A stretch of DNA of 64,000 nt, from positions 20,443,501 to 20,507,500 of the forward strand of contig JAUCBN010000014.1 of NCBI GenBank assembly GCA_035048815.1, read 5' to 3'. How positions within the stretch are numbered: the first letter of the stretch is position 1; each line of letters begins with the position of its first letter. Under the pieces are notes generated by a model. It was not told where the DNA came from, made no database searches, and was given only the letters and a program-made list of their open reading frames with translations. Positions 10,436-23,185 of the stretch are shown here, one piece after another. Source of the stretch: Abelmoschus esculentus. Its lineage: Eukaryota > Streptophyta > Magnoliopsida > Malvales > Malvaceae. The translations under genes were made by a program, and so were the position numbers.

Positions 10436-12173
10436 TTAATGAGACGGATTTCCGAAATTCGTCATGAATATCTCGGGAGCAATATAACTAATAGTCTCTC
10501 TTGCGTCCGTCATCGTAACATTATTACGGTAGCAAGAGTACACTTTAACTAATTCAAAATCAGAGATTATGGGGTTCAAACTCTGATCGAGCAACACAAT
10601 TTGAGGCTTTATGTCGAGGAGCAAGATCCTAGACTCACAACCATTGTGCAAACACCCTAACCCTTCCCCAACTCTGATCGCGATTTCCATAAACTTAGTC
10701 ACTCCTAACGAAGGCTGCACTTCATCGACAATAAATCCGCTAACGACCCGTTAGGCATGTACTCGTAGACAAGAGCTTGTTTCGATCCATCCCAACAGAA
10801 ACTGAACAAGTTAATAACATTAAGATGGTGTATCCTACCAATGGTGGCAACTTCTGCAATGAAATTGTCGACAATAACATCACCAGACTACAATAACTTC
10901 ACGGCAACGACATGACTGTCAAACGGTTTTCCTTCGTAGATGCCGTCGTATCCGCCTTGGCCGAATTTATCCATGAATCCATTTGTGATCTTCCTAATGT
11001 CGCCGTATTCCTTGACAATTTGTTCAGTCGGAAGTGGTTTGATTCTTCTTCAAACACACCAGTGAAGCGCTGCTCTCAAGTTCTGGTAGACGAGCAGGGC
11101 TGCAATTACGATAACTGAGAAAACTACACTTTAAGTGACCTCTGTTGTAATTTACCCAAAAATTTTAAAAGCTTTAAGTGAGCAAAACACAAATACAATA
11201 AAAGTTAAATGACTAAATAGATAATTTACATTATAATGATTTATACTCCACATCCAAATAGCTACGGTCGGTGTTTTGATCTTGTTGGTTGATGAGTTAT
11301 TTTGATTAGTTCTTTAATATTAAAACATTTAATTAAATGAGAAAATTACCCTTTTGGTCCCTCCTAACAATTAATATTTAATTTAAGCCTTTCATACTTT
11401 GACAAATAAAAGAAAGCGATTTAGATACGCAATATTACTTAGTGGAGGTGTTGCAGGCTTGCAGCCACCGTCGCAAAGACAAACAACTGTTGCGCCGCCG
11501 ACAAACCCACACTGCTCGTTTCTCCGATTACAGTTGTTGCAATCCGCCGAACTATTCCATTGCAATGGAAATCCGGCAGCCAACGCTTCAGTGAGCTGGC
11601 TCAGCTCTATATCACCGTCACCGACAATAATAGCATTTAGATCGGCAGATGGTACAGGCATCATGACCTGATCGCAATCCCTCGGAGCCGTGAAATTGTC
11701 GAAGCTTCTTACTATTTCGTCCCTTTGACTTCTACTATCATTTCTCCGTAGATAAAACTGGTGTTGCACGTCGTCGCAGGTGTAGTTGAGAACCGAGAGA
11801 ATGATTGAAATGGAAAGCGGAGGCTGCGGTCATGAGGTTGCGCAGAGACTAGCATGAACCGCCATTCATGTCCCGGATGAGATCGTCATTGACCAAGGTG
11901 ATGAGGTTCCTGCTGCATTCTCCGAGGCGCTGAGGAAGATGTTTTTGACTTGATATAATTGGCTCGAGAGCATGAGCTTGGAACTGGAGCTTCTCGAGGA
12001 GAGTTGGGATCGGCAAATGTGATTTGGTACCCTGGGAAGCCACAGTCTACGGTGGTTTGGCCAAAAGTGCTTTGATCGGAGAAGGGGAAGGTTAACTGGC
12101 TGCATCGGAAAGGTATACAGTTGTTGGAGTGGGATTGAATTAGTAGGTGTAAGGTGAGGATTAAGCCTGACAA
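10436..12173 (-). pseudogene. LRK10L-type receptor-like kinase pseudogene
   Basis: Read on the minus strand, the order is that of a LEAF RUST 10-like receptor kinase. A GUB_WAK_bind ectodomain start sits at about 11990-12160 (CSQLTFPFSDQSTFG, CGFPGYQ), and the WAK_assoc part at about 11440-11770 (CDQVMMPVP, ALAAGFPLQWNSS, ADCNNC). A membrane and juxtamembrane piece follows at about 11000-11118, then a kinase N-lobe (FGQGGYDGIYEGKPF, VVAVKLL, VYEYMPNGSLADLL) and catalytic-loop to activation-segment pieces (LLDIKPQIVLLDQSLNP, ISDFELVKV, SYIAPEIF) ending at 10436. The lesions are several: stops inside the N-lobe and juxtamembrane parts, frame changes between blocks, DFE in place of the DFG magnesium loop, no HRD histidine, and no C-lobe after APE (a stop replaces the expected KSDVYSFGM region). 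Such kinases sense cell-wall or pathogen cues at the plasma membrane; this copy is dead. Confidence 0.88.
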
Positions 12174-12751
12174 GGTTATCCGATTCTTTACTCGATTAAT
12201 TCAGATTAAATTTTATAATATAAACCCTCCTTGATTTTATTTAAAGAATCTACAAGAACTCATCGGCAAAGAATCTATCATTTACTCCTACATTTGAGTA
12301 AAGATCTCGGTATCAATCGAAATGGAGCAAAATAAGTGAAAGTTTGTACTATCCGATGAAGAGCCACGGCCAAACGAGACAAGCCAGTGGCCATAAAGTC
12401 TTCCCAATCATCAGATACAAGAATGTGCTTATACTAGACCATGTCAACTTGTGTACGTATAGGAAAATACCTGTCCCTAGTACGAGTTGGGTCACTAGAC
12501 CAATTGGACGACATTGTATCCGTTATGTAACTACGTAAAAGTCGAAAAAAACAAGGGCGAACAATAGTAGAAAATGTAGTTCACCAAACTCTCATGGATG
12601 CCTGTGTAGAATCAGTCTATAGAGCGGATACTATCAAGGTTAAACCAAGAAGGTTACTAAACCTACACAAGGACAGTCTCAACAAATTAAATTTTCAGAG
12701 GGATGTTTACCTCGTAAAACTGCTTCGGATGTGTTGATATTAAATCGTAAA
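12174..12751. other. Spacer, probably including the CTP synthase 3' UTR
   Basis: The stretch from about 12300 to 12751 is less AT-rich than true intergenic DNA here and lies directly downstream of the CTP synthase stop on the minus strand, as a 3' untranslated region would. No polyadenylation site could be fixed. No other feature seen. Confidence 0.35.
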
Positions 12752-15700
12752 TCAACTTCCATTTTGATGCCTCGATAGATATGCTTCCAATTTTCCTCTT
12801 GCCGATAAGATTAGACCTAAAAATTCACAACGGTGAAAATGTTATTATTGCCTCACATGCCGATTATATATGACCGAGCATGCGGACTTTATATTCTTTC
12901 ATATTAACAACAGTACAACACGAGTAAGCTCCATTTAGAAGGATGAATTTACATGGTTTTCTCGAAATTCAGACAAATGACAGTTACTCTGTTTCATAAT
13001 TCAAATAGTCAAAAATCGATGAATCTTTAACCCTGTCCCGTATGGGACCATGACCTTCTGCATAGATACGAGTCAATGACATTTTCACATAGTTTTCATT
13101 TTTTAAAGGTATCGACGACAAAATATGCATTCCAACATGCACAAAAGCTGTTGGGGAAACATGCACAAGAGAGTTGGATTTGCATGTAAACAGTAAGTAC
13201 CTAAAAATTGAGCTGAGGGCTTCCCAGGCCGTGATTTAAATTCTGGATGAAACTGCACACCAACATAAAATGGGTGACCTGGAAGCTCCAGAACCTACAA
13301 AACGCAAAAAAAATCTAAATCGCATTGAATTCAACAGGTCCACACGTGCAACAAAAGATCTCCAAGAGGGAACAAATGTAAACCCACCTCCATCCTTTTC
13401 CCAGTTTCATCCTTCCCGACAAATTTTAGCCCAGCTTCTTCAAGAACACTGATGACATCTGGATTTACCTGCAGCAGTGTTGTGCAAGGGGAGAAATCAT
13501 ATCATAAAATATTAAGTTATGCCTGTAGATCCAAGTTTTCTCCTCTTTCCAATTGAATCAACTTGACTAACCTCATATCTATGCCGGTGTCGTTCATCTA
13601 CATAATGTGGGTTGCAGTACCTAGCAAGTGATGTAGAAAAAGAATTACCATGCATGGCAAACAAAACAGACGATTAGAAGGAGCACCCACAGGACAACAA
13701 AAAACATGCTTCCGTTTTGGTCCATAAAAGGGCTTATTTTACCGACCAACATCTTGATAAATAATTCAGATAAAATAACAATTTAATGGGAAACAGGCAA
13801 TGCCATCTAAAAAGACATAGCACTGTACACTTGGAAAGTACTTGGTGTTATATAAACTTTGTTCTAAATTAAACAAATCAACAGATAATAACATACAATT
13901 TGGAAGTAACACAATCAGGGGTTTGAAAAAGTGTTCTTCGAGATCCCAATCTCATTGTGCTTCCCATATGTGTTCTGGAACCCTGACACATATAATAGAA
14001 AATAATATAACGCTATATGCAAGTAGAAGATGTATGCAAAAGTACAATGAGCATGAGGAAATGTATACTTCAGGCATAAAAATGATGACTGGATCAGGTG
14101 TATCCTCGTCAAACTCGTGACTGTTGGCCTTTTCTAAACCGAGAACCTGGATCAAATAACTCGAAAAACTTTAAGGTGTAATCTGGAAAATAGAAAGCAT
14201 GTACTCGAAAGAAAAGGCACTTACAGATCTGGCATACTCAATGACAGAGATCTGCATGCCCAAGCAAATGCCAAGATAAGGAACATTATTCTCTCTAGCA
14301 TATTTTGCAGCCAGTATCATTCCACCCACACCACGATCTCCAAATCCACCAGGAACTAGGACACATTCAGCATTCTGCAAATAGTAGTTTGGAAAAAAAA
14401 TCAATTTTCGCAACACCCTCCAATCCCCAATTCTCTTTTTTAAGTGTATGCAATGCTGCATCAAAAGAATCCAGTGGCCTAAATAGAAAGGATAAGTACA
14501 AATTCCAATAAGAACAGACACCAACCTCCTCCACTTAGAAAAAGGCCACTTAGAAAAAGGAATAACCATTGAGCATTTGAACTGGTAATGCATGATCCAA
14601 TTTAACACAAACACAACTCTTAAGGGCTAACATAAATAATCTATTTCTAGCCTAACTTGCAGGAAACTAGACCATGAAAGTGCTAAACCAAGAAAGGTTG
14701 TTAGGTAACAAATTTGGCAGAGCAGGAAGTTGAGAATTTACAACAATGGGTACAAGTACAACTATAGAAGTCTTACTCTTAATCTCTTCCATGCAGCAGC
14801 ATGAGCTTCTGGTGCCTGGATTAGAGAGAAAAAATGTTTTAGACTATCATTTTCAAAGAAGAAAAATGTAATGGCAAAAGTGCTACTGAATCGGTACCGA
14901 TTGGGCAGTATCATCTTCAAGATCTGAAGCTGCAATCCAGTCAATAGTTGGCTTCAAAGAGCATGCTATGCATGCATGTAAAAGTGCCTATGACCAAAGG
15001 AAAACATGTATAGTGAGGGATAGTAGAAAATAAAGGTGATTACGACCAGACTTAAATCAGCAAGCCACTAAATTTCAGTATCCAGAAAACATGCAACCAA
15101 TTAGGAGGCATGTGACTATAAATTATCTTAGCTTATACAATAGGAAGATGTGGGGCATGAAGTAAAACAAAGTTATGAAGTGATTTGGATGCTTTGAAGT
15201 GATCCTGATGCTATCCTTTCCAGCAAATGAAAGCATTTGGATACTTGTTTATAAAAATCTTACAACGCACCATAGTCTAAAAGGGTGAAAAGATGGGTAA
15301 TTTAACAGCAATACTAATATGCCAGAAGGGCTTCTTGTATAGCATTATGTTCCCATTGAAGAATGGAGTTTCCGAAAAGATATAATGAAGGGAAAATTAA
15401 GAATGTCTACAAGTCATAAAATTAAACTAGTATTACACCTTCACAACAGATAGATATGAGTCTGTCAGACCAACATACTTCCCCACCATTGCAATCCTCA
15501 CCTGCACACAATGATACGTTTTTGTATCACAAATGACAACGAATTTCCTCTATTTCAAACAGAAAAATTAGGGCTAAATTTAGAGTACTAACAGAATTAG
15601 TGAGATTATCAAAAGTTTCTGCCCTCCTGGTCCAAGCTTCTAAATCTGGAGGTGCGGCAATGCTGAAACACTTCAAAGCTACTTAGAAAAACTGATAAAA

Positions 15701-18700
15701 ACTTCCTGCAAGTGCAACTAGTGCCTTGATCCGAATTTGATGGTGAATTTTGGTAGTTAACAGTAAGAAATTTCATTGCAACAGTCTGACATGCCAGCCA
15801 GTAACAAATATAACATTTTGGCTAGAGCTAAAATCACAGATATAGAAATTAAAAAAACAACAATCAACTAGTGATGCTCAATAGAAAATATTGATTTCCT
15901 AAGCCAGCTTCATTGTGCAGCAGAGAGTTTAAGTCATAACAAAGTAAATGTTATAATAAATTTAGTTGTTCAATGATAGAAATAAAAGAAAAGAAAAGAA
16001 AAAGGTATAGAGATGATGGAAATGTTGCCCAAAAGCTAACCTGAGCAAATTGAGCTGTTTCAGAATTGAAAGATGGGCGTTTTGGTTCTGAAGTGATGGG
16101 TAATATGAAACATCATTATAAAATTGTAAAAGAACAAGAGACTAGTAATCCTTAAGTTCCATAGAAATGTAAGAACTGCTATGGAACATACTCTAAGTAA
16201 GAGAGGAACATGCCAAATGTTGGGAACATCATGAATATTTAGGATGTTGGCAGCCTGTGGAGAACCACAAGGAAATAAACACAATCAATATTCAAGATGA
16301 AAAAACAAAATCAAAAGAATACAAACCAAATTTAGTGAATAAATTTACCTCAACATGACAAAATTGTGAAAGTTTCACCTTAGTATTATCCAATAAAGGC
16401 TGTACGTCATCAATCAAAAGATTAGTATTATCCAATAAAGGCTGTAAGTCACCAATCAAAAGGGTACATATACCATCAGTTTGGGAACAAAGCAGAAAAT
16501 ATGTGACTTTACACAATATTCATACAATATGAATGCTAGGTATAAATATAATGTCAAGTTATATATGACAAGTTCAACAATAGGTTCACAGCAAACATAC
16601 GTAAGTAGAGTACCAACAACACCACACTCCAAAAAGATGATTACATAGGTTCATGCCAACCCTTTTAAAAACTAATAAAAATGTCTAAAAGTGCTACAAT
16701 GAGCCAAGGCAATAATACTCCAGAAAGAAGAAAGACAATGATGCAATTCTTGAGAACAATTCTAATCACAAAATCATCTATGGCACGAAAGTACATGCAA
16801 GGTAGTGTACCTGAGCTGAGCGACATGCAAGCAGATGAGGGGTCAAGCCTAAAGCCCTAAGTTCTCGAACACTATGTTGTGTAGGCTTAGTTTTCTGCAT
16901 CATAGAGAGGGGGGAGAATTATTTTCACCACAGTTGGTGGCTAACAAGGAATTTAACTGACAGCAGTAAAAAAATAAAATCCAAACAATGAACTAAAAGA
17001 ACCACCAATTCATGTATTATGTTTAAGGAAAATTATGGTGTATTACTTGCTCTCCAACTACACCCAGCACAGGTATTAGGCTGACATGAATGAGGCAGAA
17101 ATTATCTGGCCCTGAGGAAGAAAATGAAATTAATTACAAAACATGAAGATTCACATCCAAAGGTACTAAATAGACTGATATAAAGTTTCTTTGCAAAACA
17201 CTATAGATGCAGAATCATATGTTTTAGAATGAGAGTTTAACAGGGTGGGAATGGATACCTATCGTTCAGAAACCTGAACAAAGAATACTTTTCATTTATC
17301 AACTTGTATATGTTTGTACATAACCACACTGCAAACAAATGCATGTCCAAAGTTGCACAATTGAATTATGCATAAGTTGCACAATTGGCAGTACCACACG
17401 CTTAATCAAATTATGTTACCAAAGAAAAACAATCTAGGTTGATATATTCCTTATTAATCCAGGTCCCAATAGGCGCAACTTTCTGGTATGTGACTACATG
17501 TGGATCCAAAAGGTCATCATCACATATGTGTCAACTGAAATAAGCCTGGGCACCACATGACAAGGCTAGTAATCAAGTTGAAAATAAAATGATTCACAAA
17601 CAAAGCTACAGAGTATTATTAACCTTTCTAATAAACATAAAAAACTGCAGGCTTACCAACCGAAAAGGACAACTGTCGCAAAGCCTCAATGAATGGCATT
17701 GATTCGATGTCACCTGAAGAAACATCCCACCCCCAATAAGAAAGGATCAATCATTTCTCAACCCGAAAAAAGAAAGCAAGGGAAAAAAGAGAATAGAGCG
17801 AATTCTTGACACATCAAATGTTCTTTTTAAGCATAGTTCATACCAACAGTGCCTCCCAACTCTATCACACAGACATCTGCAGGACCCTCTTTTCCATCTA
17901 CAGGAATGAGAGCAACTGACTCGATCCAATCCTTAATAGCATTTGTGATATGTGGAACAACCTGGATCCGCATAAAAGTGAAAAGAACATGAATTTATCT
18001 TTATACCTTACTTTCTTTAAGCACACAAAAGTAGCTACATGTTTGGTAATAAGAAAAGGTCACCTGAACAGTTTTTCCGAGATAATCACCTTTCCGTTCC
18101 TTATCAAGAACGGACTGGTACAAAAACAAAACAGGATTATTAATTTTCATCCACTAATATCACTCAAGTGAACACTGAACAAAACACATAACATCTACCT
18201 GAATAAACTGAAATACCTGATATATCTTTCCAGTAGTAATGTTGTTGTCTTTAGTAAGAGTAACATCTAGGAAACGCTCATAATTACCCAAGTCCAAATC
18301 AACCTTTTACAGACCAAACATGAATATAAGCCAAATTAATCCAAACACACAACCAGGTCCTTTTTTTAACTTTTTTTTGCCAACTATTGTAAGAACAAAA
18401 TACTAAACGCTAGAGACAAAAGAAAGAGGAGAGTAAAACCTCTCCACCATCATCAAGAACAAAAACTTCCCCATGTTCAAAGGGCGACATGGTTCCAGCA
18501 TCCGTATTCAGATAAGGATCTGCAAATATGAAGATGAACGAACAGCTAAAGGTCAGCATAATCAGAAGAGTTCTCAAATTAAAATCTAAAATAAACCCAG
18601 AAAAGTTGAGAAGGAACCAAAAAGCAAACAATAGCAATGATAAACACTGAAAAGGAGAGCAGATTATATAAAGCTTCCCCAAAACAAATGCACTCAAAAT

Positions 18701-18908
18701 GTACACAGAAACAAACCCATAATCCTGAACCCGAACCAAAATAGGAGAGGGGAATGAAAGGAAAAAAGGAATTGTAAAGAGGAAAGAAACCAATTTTGAT
18801 GGAAGTAACACGAAGGCCACAAGCTTGAAGGACGACGCCTATGCTGCTGGCTGTGACGCCCTTGCCAAGTCCACTAACGACTCCACCGGTAATCAAAACG
18901 TACTTCAT
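12752..18908 (-). CDS. CTP synthase (glutamine hydrolysing), complete 22-exon gene
   Basis: Catalyses UTP + ATP + glutamine to CTP in the cytosol. Exons, 5' to 3' on the minus strand: 18908-18791, 18519-18440, 18303-18217, 18114-18064, 17961-17844, 17713-17657, 17111-17047, 16894-16811, 16399-16349, 16254-16192, 16087-16041, 15662-15593, 15501-15439, 14987-14898, 14815-14777, 14374-14225, 14146-14069, 13982-13897, 13620-13572, 13468-13388, 13294-13201 and 12816-12752. They sum to 1686 nt (561 aa), with every junction GT-AG and in phase. The N-terminal synthase domain starts MKYVLITGGVVSGLGKGV with the P-loop at about 12-20. The C-terminal class I glutamine amidotransferase domain has PGGFGDRGV, the nucleophile Cys398 in YLGICLGMQ, and His525/Glu527 in FHPEF. 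Length matches plant CTP synthases (about 560-600). The frame extends upstream only to a TTG, so the ATG of MKYV is the start. Exon 9 carries a 42-bp tandem duplication at its acceptor (see findings). Confidence 0.95.
16381..16464. repeat. Two 42-bp tandem copies spanning the CTP synthase exon 9 acceptor
   Basis: Units 16381-16422 and 16423-16464 both begin tagtattatccaataaaggc and differ at only four bases. Each contains, on the minus strand, a CAG acceptor followed by the first bases of exon 9 (reading PLLDNT). Confidence 0.9.
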
Positions 18909-19234
18909 TTCAGTAATTTTTAAAGAAACAGTGGATTGAAGTGATGGTGATTGTGTTGCAGGCAAAAGTGTTTGATTATTTAAGGAAGAAGAAGAGGAAG
19001 CGTAAATGGGTTTTACTGGGAGTCGCTTTCCAGATTTATCATCCTTTTAAATAAACAAATCGGTCTTTGGAAGCTTGAATAACCGAAACCTTTTTAGGGT
19101 ACAAAGTCAAGTTTGTAAAAATCCCATCTTTGTTCCAGGGAAAATACCAGAAATAAATCATACAAAAAACAAATGTTTTGACATGATTTTTTTTTTCATA
19201 TATAATGTCTGAATTCAAAACATAAGCGAATAAT

Positions 19235-19925
19235 GTGAATATTTTAAGTTAAAAAAAATTATAAAAATTCTCTCGAAAAAACCACTAGTCGCGTACTTCT
19301 CTCCCAAATTTTATCTTTTTTTATTTTTTATTTTGATCGTTTCCTTTGATTGGTGATCGATAATCAATTTTAATATTAATTATCGACCATCAGATCTATT
19401 TCTTTTTCTTGTTTTAGTTTAATAAGAATCTCTATTTTTTTGTATTTGTGACACGCTTTTCTCTATCATTTTGACATGTTTTTATTTTTGTTTTGGGGTT
19501 TGATTCGTCTGTCTTTATGGCATGTTGCAGCATACCCTAACAATCGTTTGTTATTCGCACAAAGATTCAATCGATGCTAATTTTTTGATTTATTGTTTTG
19601 TCGGTGGTCACTTGGAAAGACTTATCCCCACTCGGTTGATGGTTGTTTGCCGATAAAATCAATCATGGGTAGTGGTACTTTTTGCACGATAGTTTGAATC
19701 GCCTACAACTGCTTCTTCCTTCACTATGCGTCTCATTTGGACAAAGACAAGGAGATTCAAGGAGCTGCTGGATTTTATTGGTATGATTATTTTCATAGGA
19801 TTTTTTTTTTTGTTTTGGGTTTTAAGAATTTTTGGATTTTTTAATCAAATTATGTTTGTTTATTGATTACGTTGTAATTATAATTTTTTACAGATTTAAT
19901 AAAAATTTAGTAGCATTTGTCAAAA
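19235..19925 (+). mobile_element. Non-LTR retrotransposon fragment (LINE or SINE) with 18-bp target duplication
   Basis: An identical 18-mer, aaaacataagcgaataat, stands at 19217-19234 and 19926-19943, flanking about 690 bp. The inserted DNA ends in tagcatttgtc followed by a run of A that merges with the right-hand duplication, the hallmark of target-primed reverse transcription. The interior is partly GC-richer (about 19480-19780) with no reverse-transcriptase motif that I could read, so it is a 5'-truncated LINE or a SINE-like derivative. It lies about 330 bp upstream of the CTP synthase start, in that gene's promoter side. Confidence 0.75.
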
Positions 19926-19943
19926 AAAACATAAGCGAATAAT

Positions 19944-21002
19944 ATTAAATAATTTGTCATTTGTTGGATCAATTTCGTAGGTTAAATATTGACTTTTAAT
20001 TGTTTGATATAAAATATACTTTATACAATGATATTAATTATCATTTAAAATATTAGTTTTTAATCATACAGTAGCAGTTAAGGAGTAATAATAACTCAAT
20101 TAAAATTTAATAAATAAGTTTATTTAAAATAATATTTTTTATATTATCTCACGCATCCCTAACTATAATTATTATTATTATTATAAAATTGTTTTTGATT
20201 TTTTTAACATTTTAATGTCATTTTTAAATTATATTACTCATTCTAAACTTGTTTTAAAATTATTAAATATTTTAATTTTATTATTCAAATTGTGATTGAT
20301 TTTAAATTAATACGTAAATTTTTATATATTCTAATTTATCCTATAATTATTATTATATCATATATCTTATGTTAATAAATTATTATAAAATTTGTTAACT
20401 ATCAGGTAAACATTTATATATATTATGTAATAATATGATGTGATATAAATGATAATTTGAGAATATAATTAAAATATTTTAAAATTTAATGATTAATTTA
20501 AAATAAGAATTATATAATTTAATGATTAAACTAAAATATTCAACAATTTAAGAATTCAAGCCTTATTTTAAAAATAAATTAAAATATTCAAGTAATAATA
20601 ATTTAAAAATTAATCATAATTAAAACCTTAAAAAAAGTGTCATTTTAATTTCCACTAAAGGAAGATGTGCGAAGACTAAAGGCAAAATACGACAAATCTC
20701 TTTAAGGAAAAAGAGAACGGTTGTCGTTTTCCTTTGGGAAGGAATATAAAGTGACATTTTTAATATAATTATTTAAATATAATTTATTAATCAATTTATT
20801 TAATTCAGATTAAATATACCAAATAGTATAGGTACTTTATATAAAGACCCCGTCATGCTTAAGGCGTGTGAAATACTTGAACCATCGTTTCCCACGCCCG
20901 CGAACAGTTTCCCATTTCTCCCTCCAGATTGTTCCCCCCCAAATCCCAATCTTAAATCAATTTCAATCCAAAGGAAATTCAAAATTCAGAGACAAACAAA
21001 CA
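19944..21002. other. AT-rich intergenic DNA before the 260-aa protein gene
   Basis: Very AT-rich up to about 20640, then a promoter-like transition. A TATA-like tttatataaag at about 20837-20847 and a C-rich leader (cccacgcccgcg, ttctccctcc) precede the start codon at 21003. Confidence 0.4.
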
Positions 21003-22735
21003 ATGCGTCACGAATCCAAATCACCAACATCGATGCAATCTCCAACTGGGAAACGAAGCAGAGATCCAGAAGATGAGGTGTACATAGACAATCTACACTC
21101 TCACAAGCGTTTTCTCAGTGAGGTCATTTCGATCTTTTAATTTCATTTCCCAGAAATTGAAAAGTTTGAATTCCATTCTTTTTACATAGACAAATCATTA
21201 ATCTGGGTCGGTGTTATTCGTTATTATTTTATGATTCAAACTTGATTTAATTTTTTTAGAATTATTTAAAGTTTTGTTTAAATTTAATTATGAACATCTT
21301 TAATAGCGGAAAATTATTTGATTATAATTTAAAATTATTCTGTAATCATAATATATATATATATATTTTTGTTGATATACACAAGTTGAGTGTAACTTCA
21401 AAACAAATCTAGTAATTAGTTTTTTAGTTATTTGAAGTTTGATTTCGTAATCATATTTTAAAATTTTTCGAATAGAGTTTTGTTTATCCCTGCAGTTATA
21501 GCTATCATTATTTTAGATATTTGCATTAAAGTGCTTCACTTATTGAGAATTTACAATATTTGCTCACAGATAATGGCGTCTAGTTTGAATGGATTGACTG
21601 TTGGCGACTCGCTTCCTGAAAATCTTATGGAATCTCCGGCTCGGTCCGAAGGCATGTTCTCTACCAGGTTAGTTGTTGCTTTAGAGCTTAATCGACAAGT
21701 ATTTTTCATTAGTTTTGCATGACAGCTACATAGGATTGTTACATAATATCAATATTGGCATTGTGAATGCCTTGAATATAGTTGTTCTTGGCTGCGGTTG
21801 CCCGGTTGGGTATCGGTATTGATCGAATCAATCATGTATGATTGCTCCACATTCCGATAGCTGTTATCAGCTGCTGATTCTGTACCGATGAACGCAATCG
21901 TTTGTGTTTGTTTGATATTCCGATAGCTATTGGCTCCATGTTCTTTTAAATTCTTGTCATAAATTGGATAATCGGGTAGCTATTGGATAATCATGTATGA
22001 TTGGTGTATTGAGTGAAACAAAATATCCGACAGGCGATGCCATGTTCAGAAATGCTAATTGTGTACATCATTCTACTCTTTTGTTTATCTGCATATGGTT
22101 TCTGCATTTTTCAAATCGGTATGATGAAGTTTTTGCATCTTTGAAAACTCATCGGTCTTTATCTTTCAAGGGATGAAATGTCATCGCAGTATTCACCGAT
22201 GTCGGAAGATTCAGATGACTCAAGATTCTGTGAGGCGCCTATGAACACATGTGTATCCCATTCCGACAGTGCACCTACGAGTCCTGTTTCCCCATATAGA
22301 TATCAAAGACCACTGAATGGTTTCTGTTCAACTCCTTCAACTTGTTCATACCCTTCACATTTGAATCTCGGTGCCATTGCTAGTTCACAGCCTCGTCAGA
22401 GAGGCTCGGATACAGAGGGTCGGTTCCCATCTTCACCAAGTGATATTTGCCACTCTGCTGACTTAAGGAGGGCAGCACTCTTGCGGTCCGTGCAGATGAG
22501 AACACAGCCTTCTGGTCCGCCGTCATTTGAATTGCCATTTGGATCAGGCCAAGAGAATGTGCCTAATATTGAGGTTGAGGAACGACCATGCTCATTTATG
22601 AAGTCCTTAGTCGATAATCGAGAGTATCAGATCGGGGAGTGTTCTTCCCTGGGTAGCTCAGATCCCGAGTTTAGTCAACAGAAATCTTGCAGAGCATCGA
22701 GCATGAATTTGAAAGGGGGTGAATCCGAGGATTAG
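21003..22735 (+). CDS. Conserved plant protein of unknown function (260 aa)
   Basis: Three exons, 21003-21122, 21570-21667 and 22171-22735, all GT-AG and in phase, give 260 aa. The start MRHESKSPTS was chosen because it follows a UTR-like leader and opens the conserved-looking run GKRSRDPEDEVYIDNLHSHK, followed across the first junction by KRFLSE-IMASSLNGLTVGD. The rest is Ser/Pro-rich and probably disordered (SPMSEDSDDSRFCEAPMN, SDSAPTSPVSPYRYQRP), with a short helix-like patch DLRRAALLRSVQMRTQ. There is no transmembrane segment or known catalytic motif. The pattern resembles uncharacterised plant nuclear or regulatory proteins, but I cannot name it and infer no function. The reading frame is intact. 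Confidence 0.75.
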
Positions 22736-23185
22736 ATGCTTTCATCGATCAAAACCGGCTCCACCCCAGTTTTGAACATATCACCAGTGCAAGAACTACC
22801 TATTGCTGGAACAAATAATGTATTGTTGAATTTCCTTTGACAGCGACAACAACAAGAAGATTCCAAAGGCTAATTCAGATTAAGTACTACATAGACGATG
22901 GTTCTCTCAACGCAATTTATTATATTCGCAACATCAATATTATGACATGCAAATTATTATTAAAATCGTGTTTTAAGATTAATGTACAACAATAACACCA
23001 ATCATACATGATAATACACTTGAACAACTTGAGTTGAGAGGAAAAAACAATTGTTGTATCGTCTTACAAGTTGCAATTAAAAATTACAAGACTTGTCATC
23101 TTGCTTTCTCATATCTGGAGAAAAAGAAGAAGAAAGCTTCATTTTTACGTGTATTCGATTCGAATTTTAATATTTGTAATTATTT
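22736..23185. other. Convergent 3' flanks
   Basis: Holds the 3' ends of the converging 260-aa and 291-aa protein genes. No other feature seen. Confidence 0.4.

Noticed and set aside
16292..16516. 74-codon frame around CTP synthase exon 9 as a separate gene
   Set aside because: It is exon 9, its duplicated acceptor and flanking intron read together.
18909..18965. N-terminal extension of CTP synthase (19 more codons in frame)
   Set aside because: The frame opens with TTG, not ATG. Plant CTP synthases begin at MKYV, so the extension is leader sequence.
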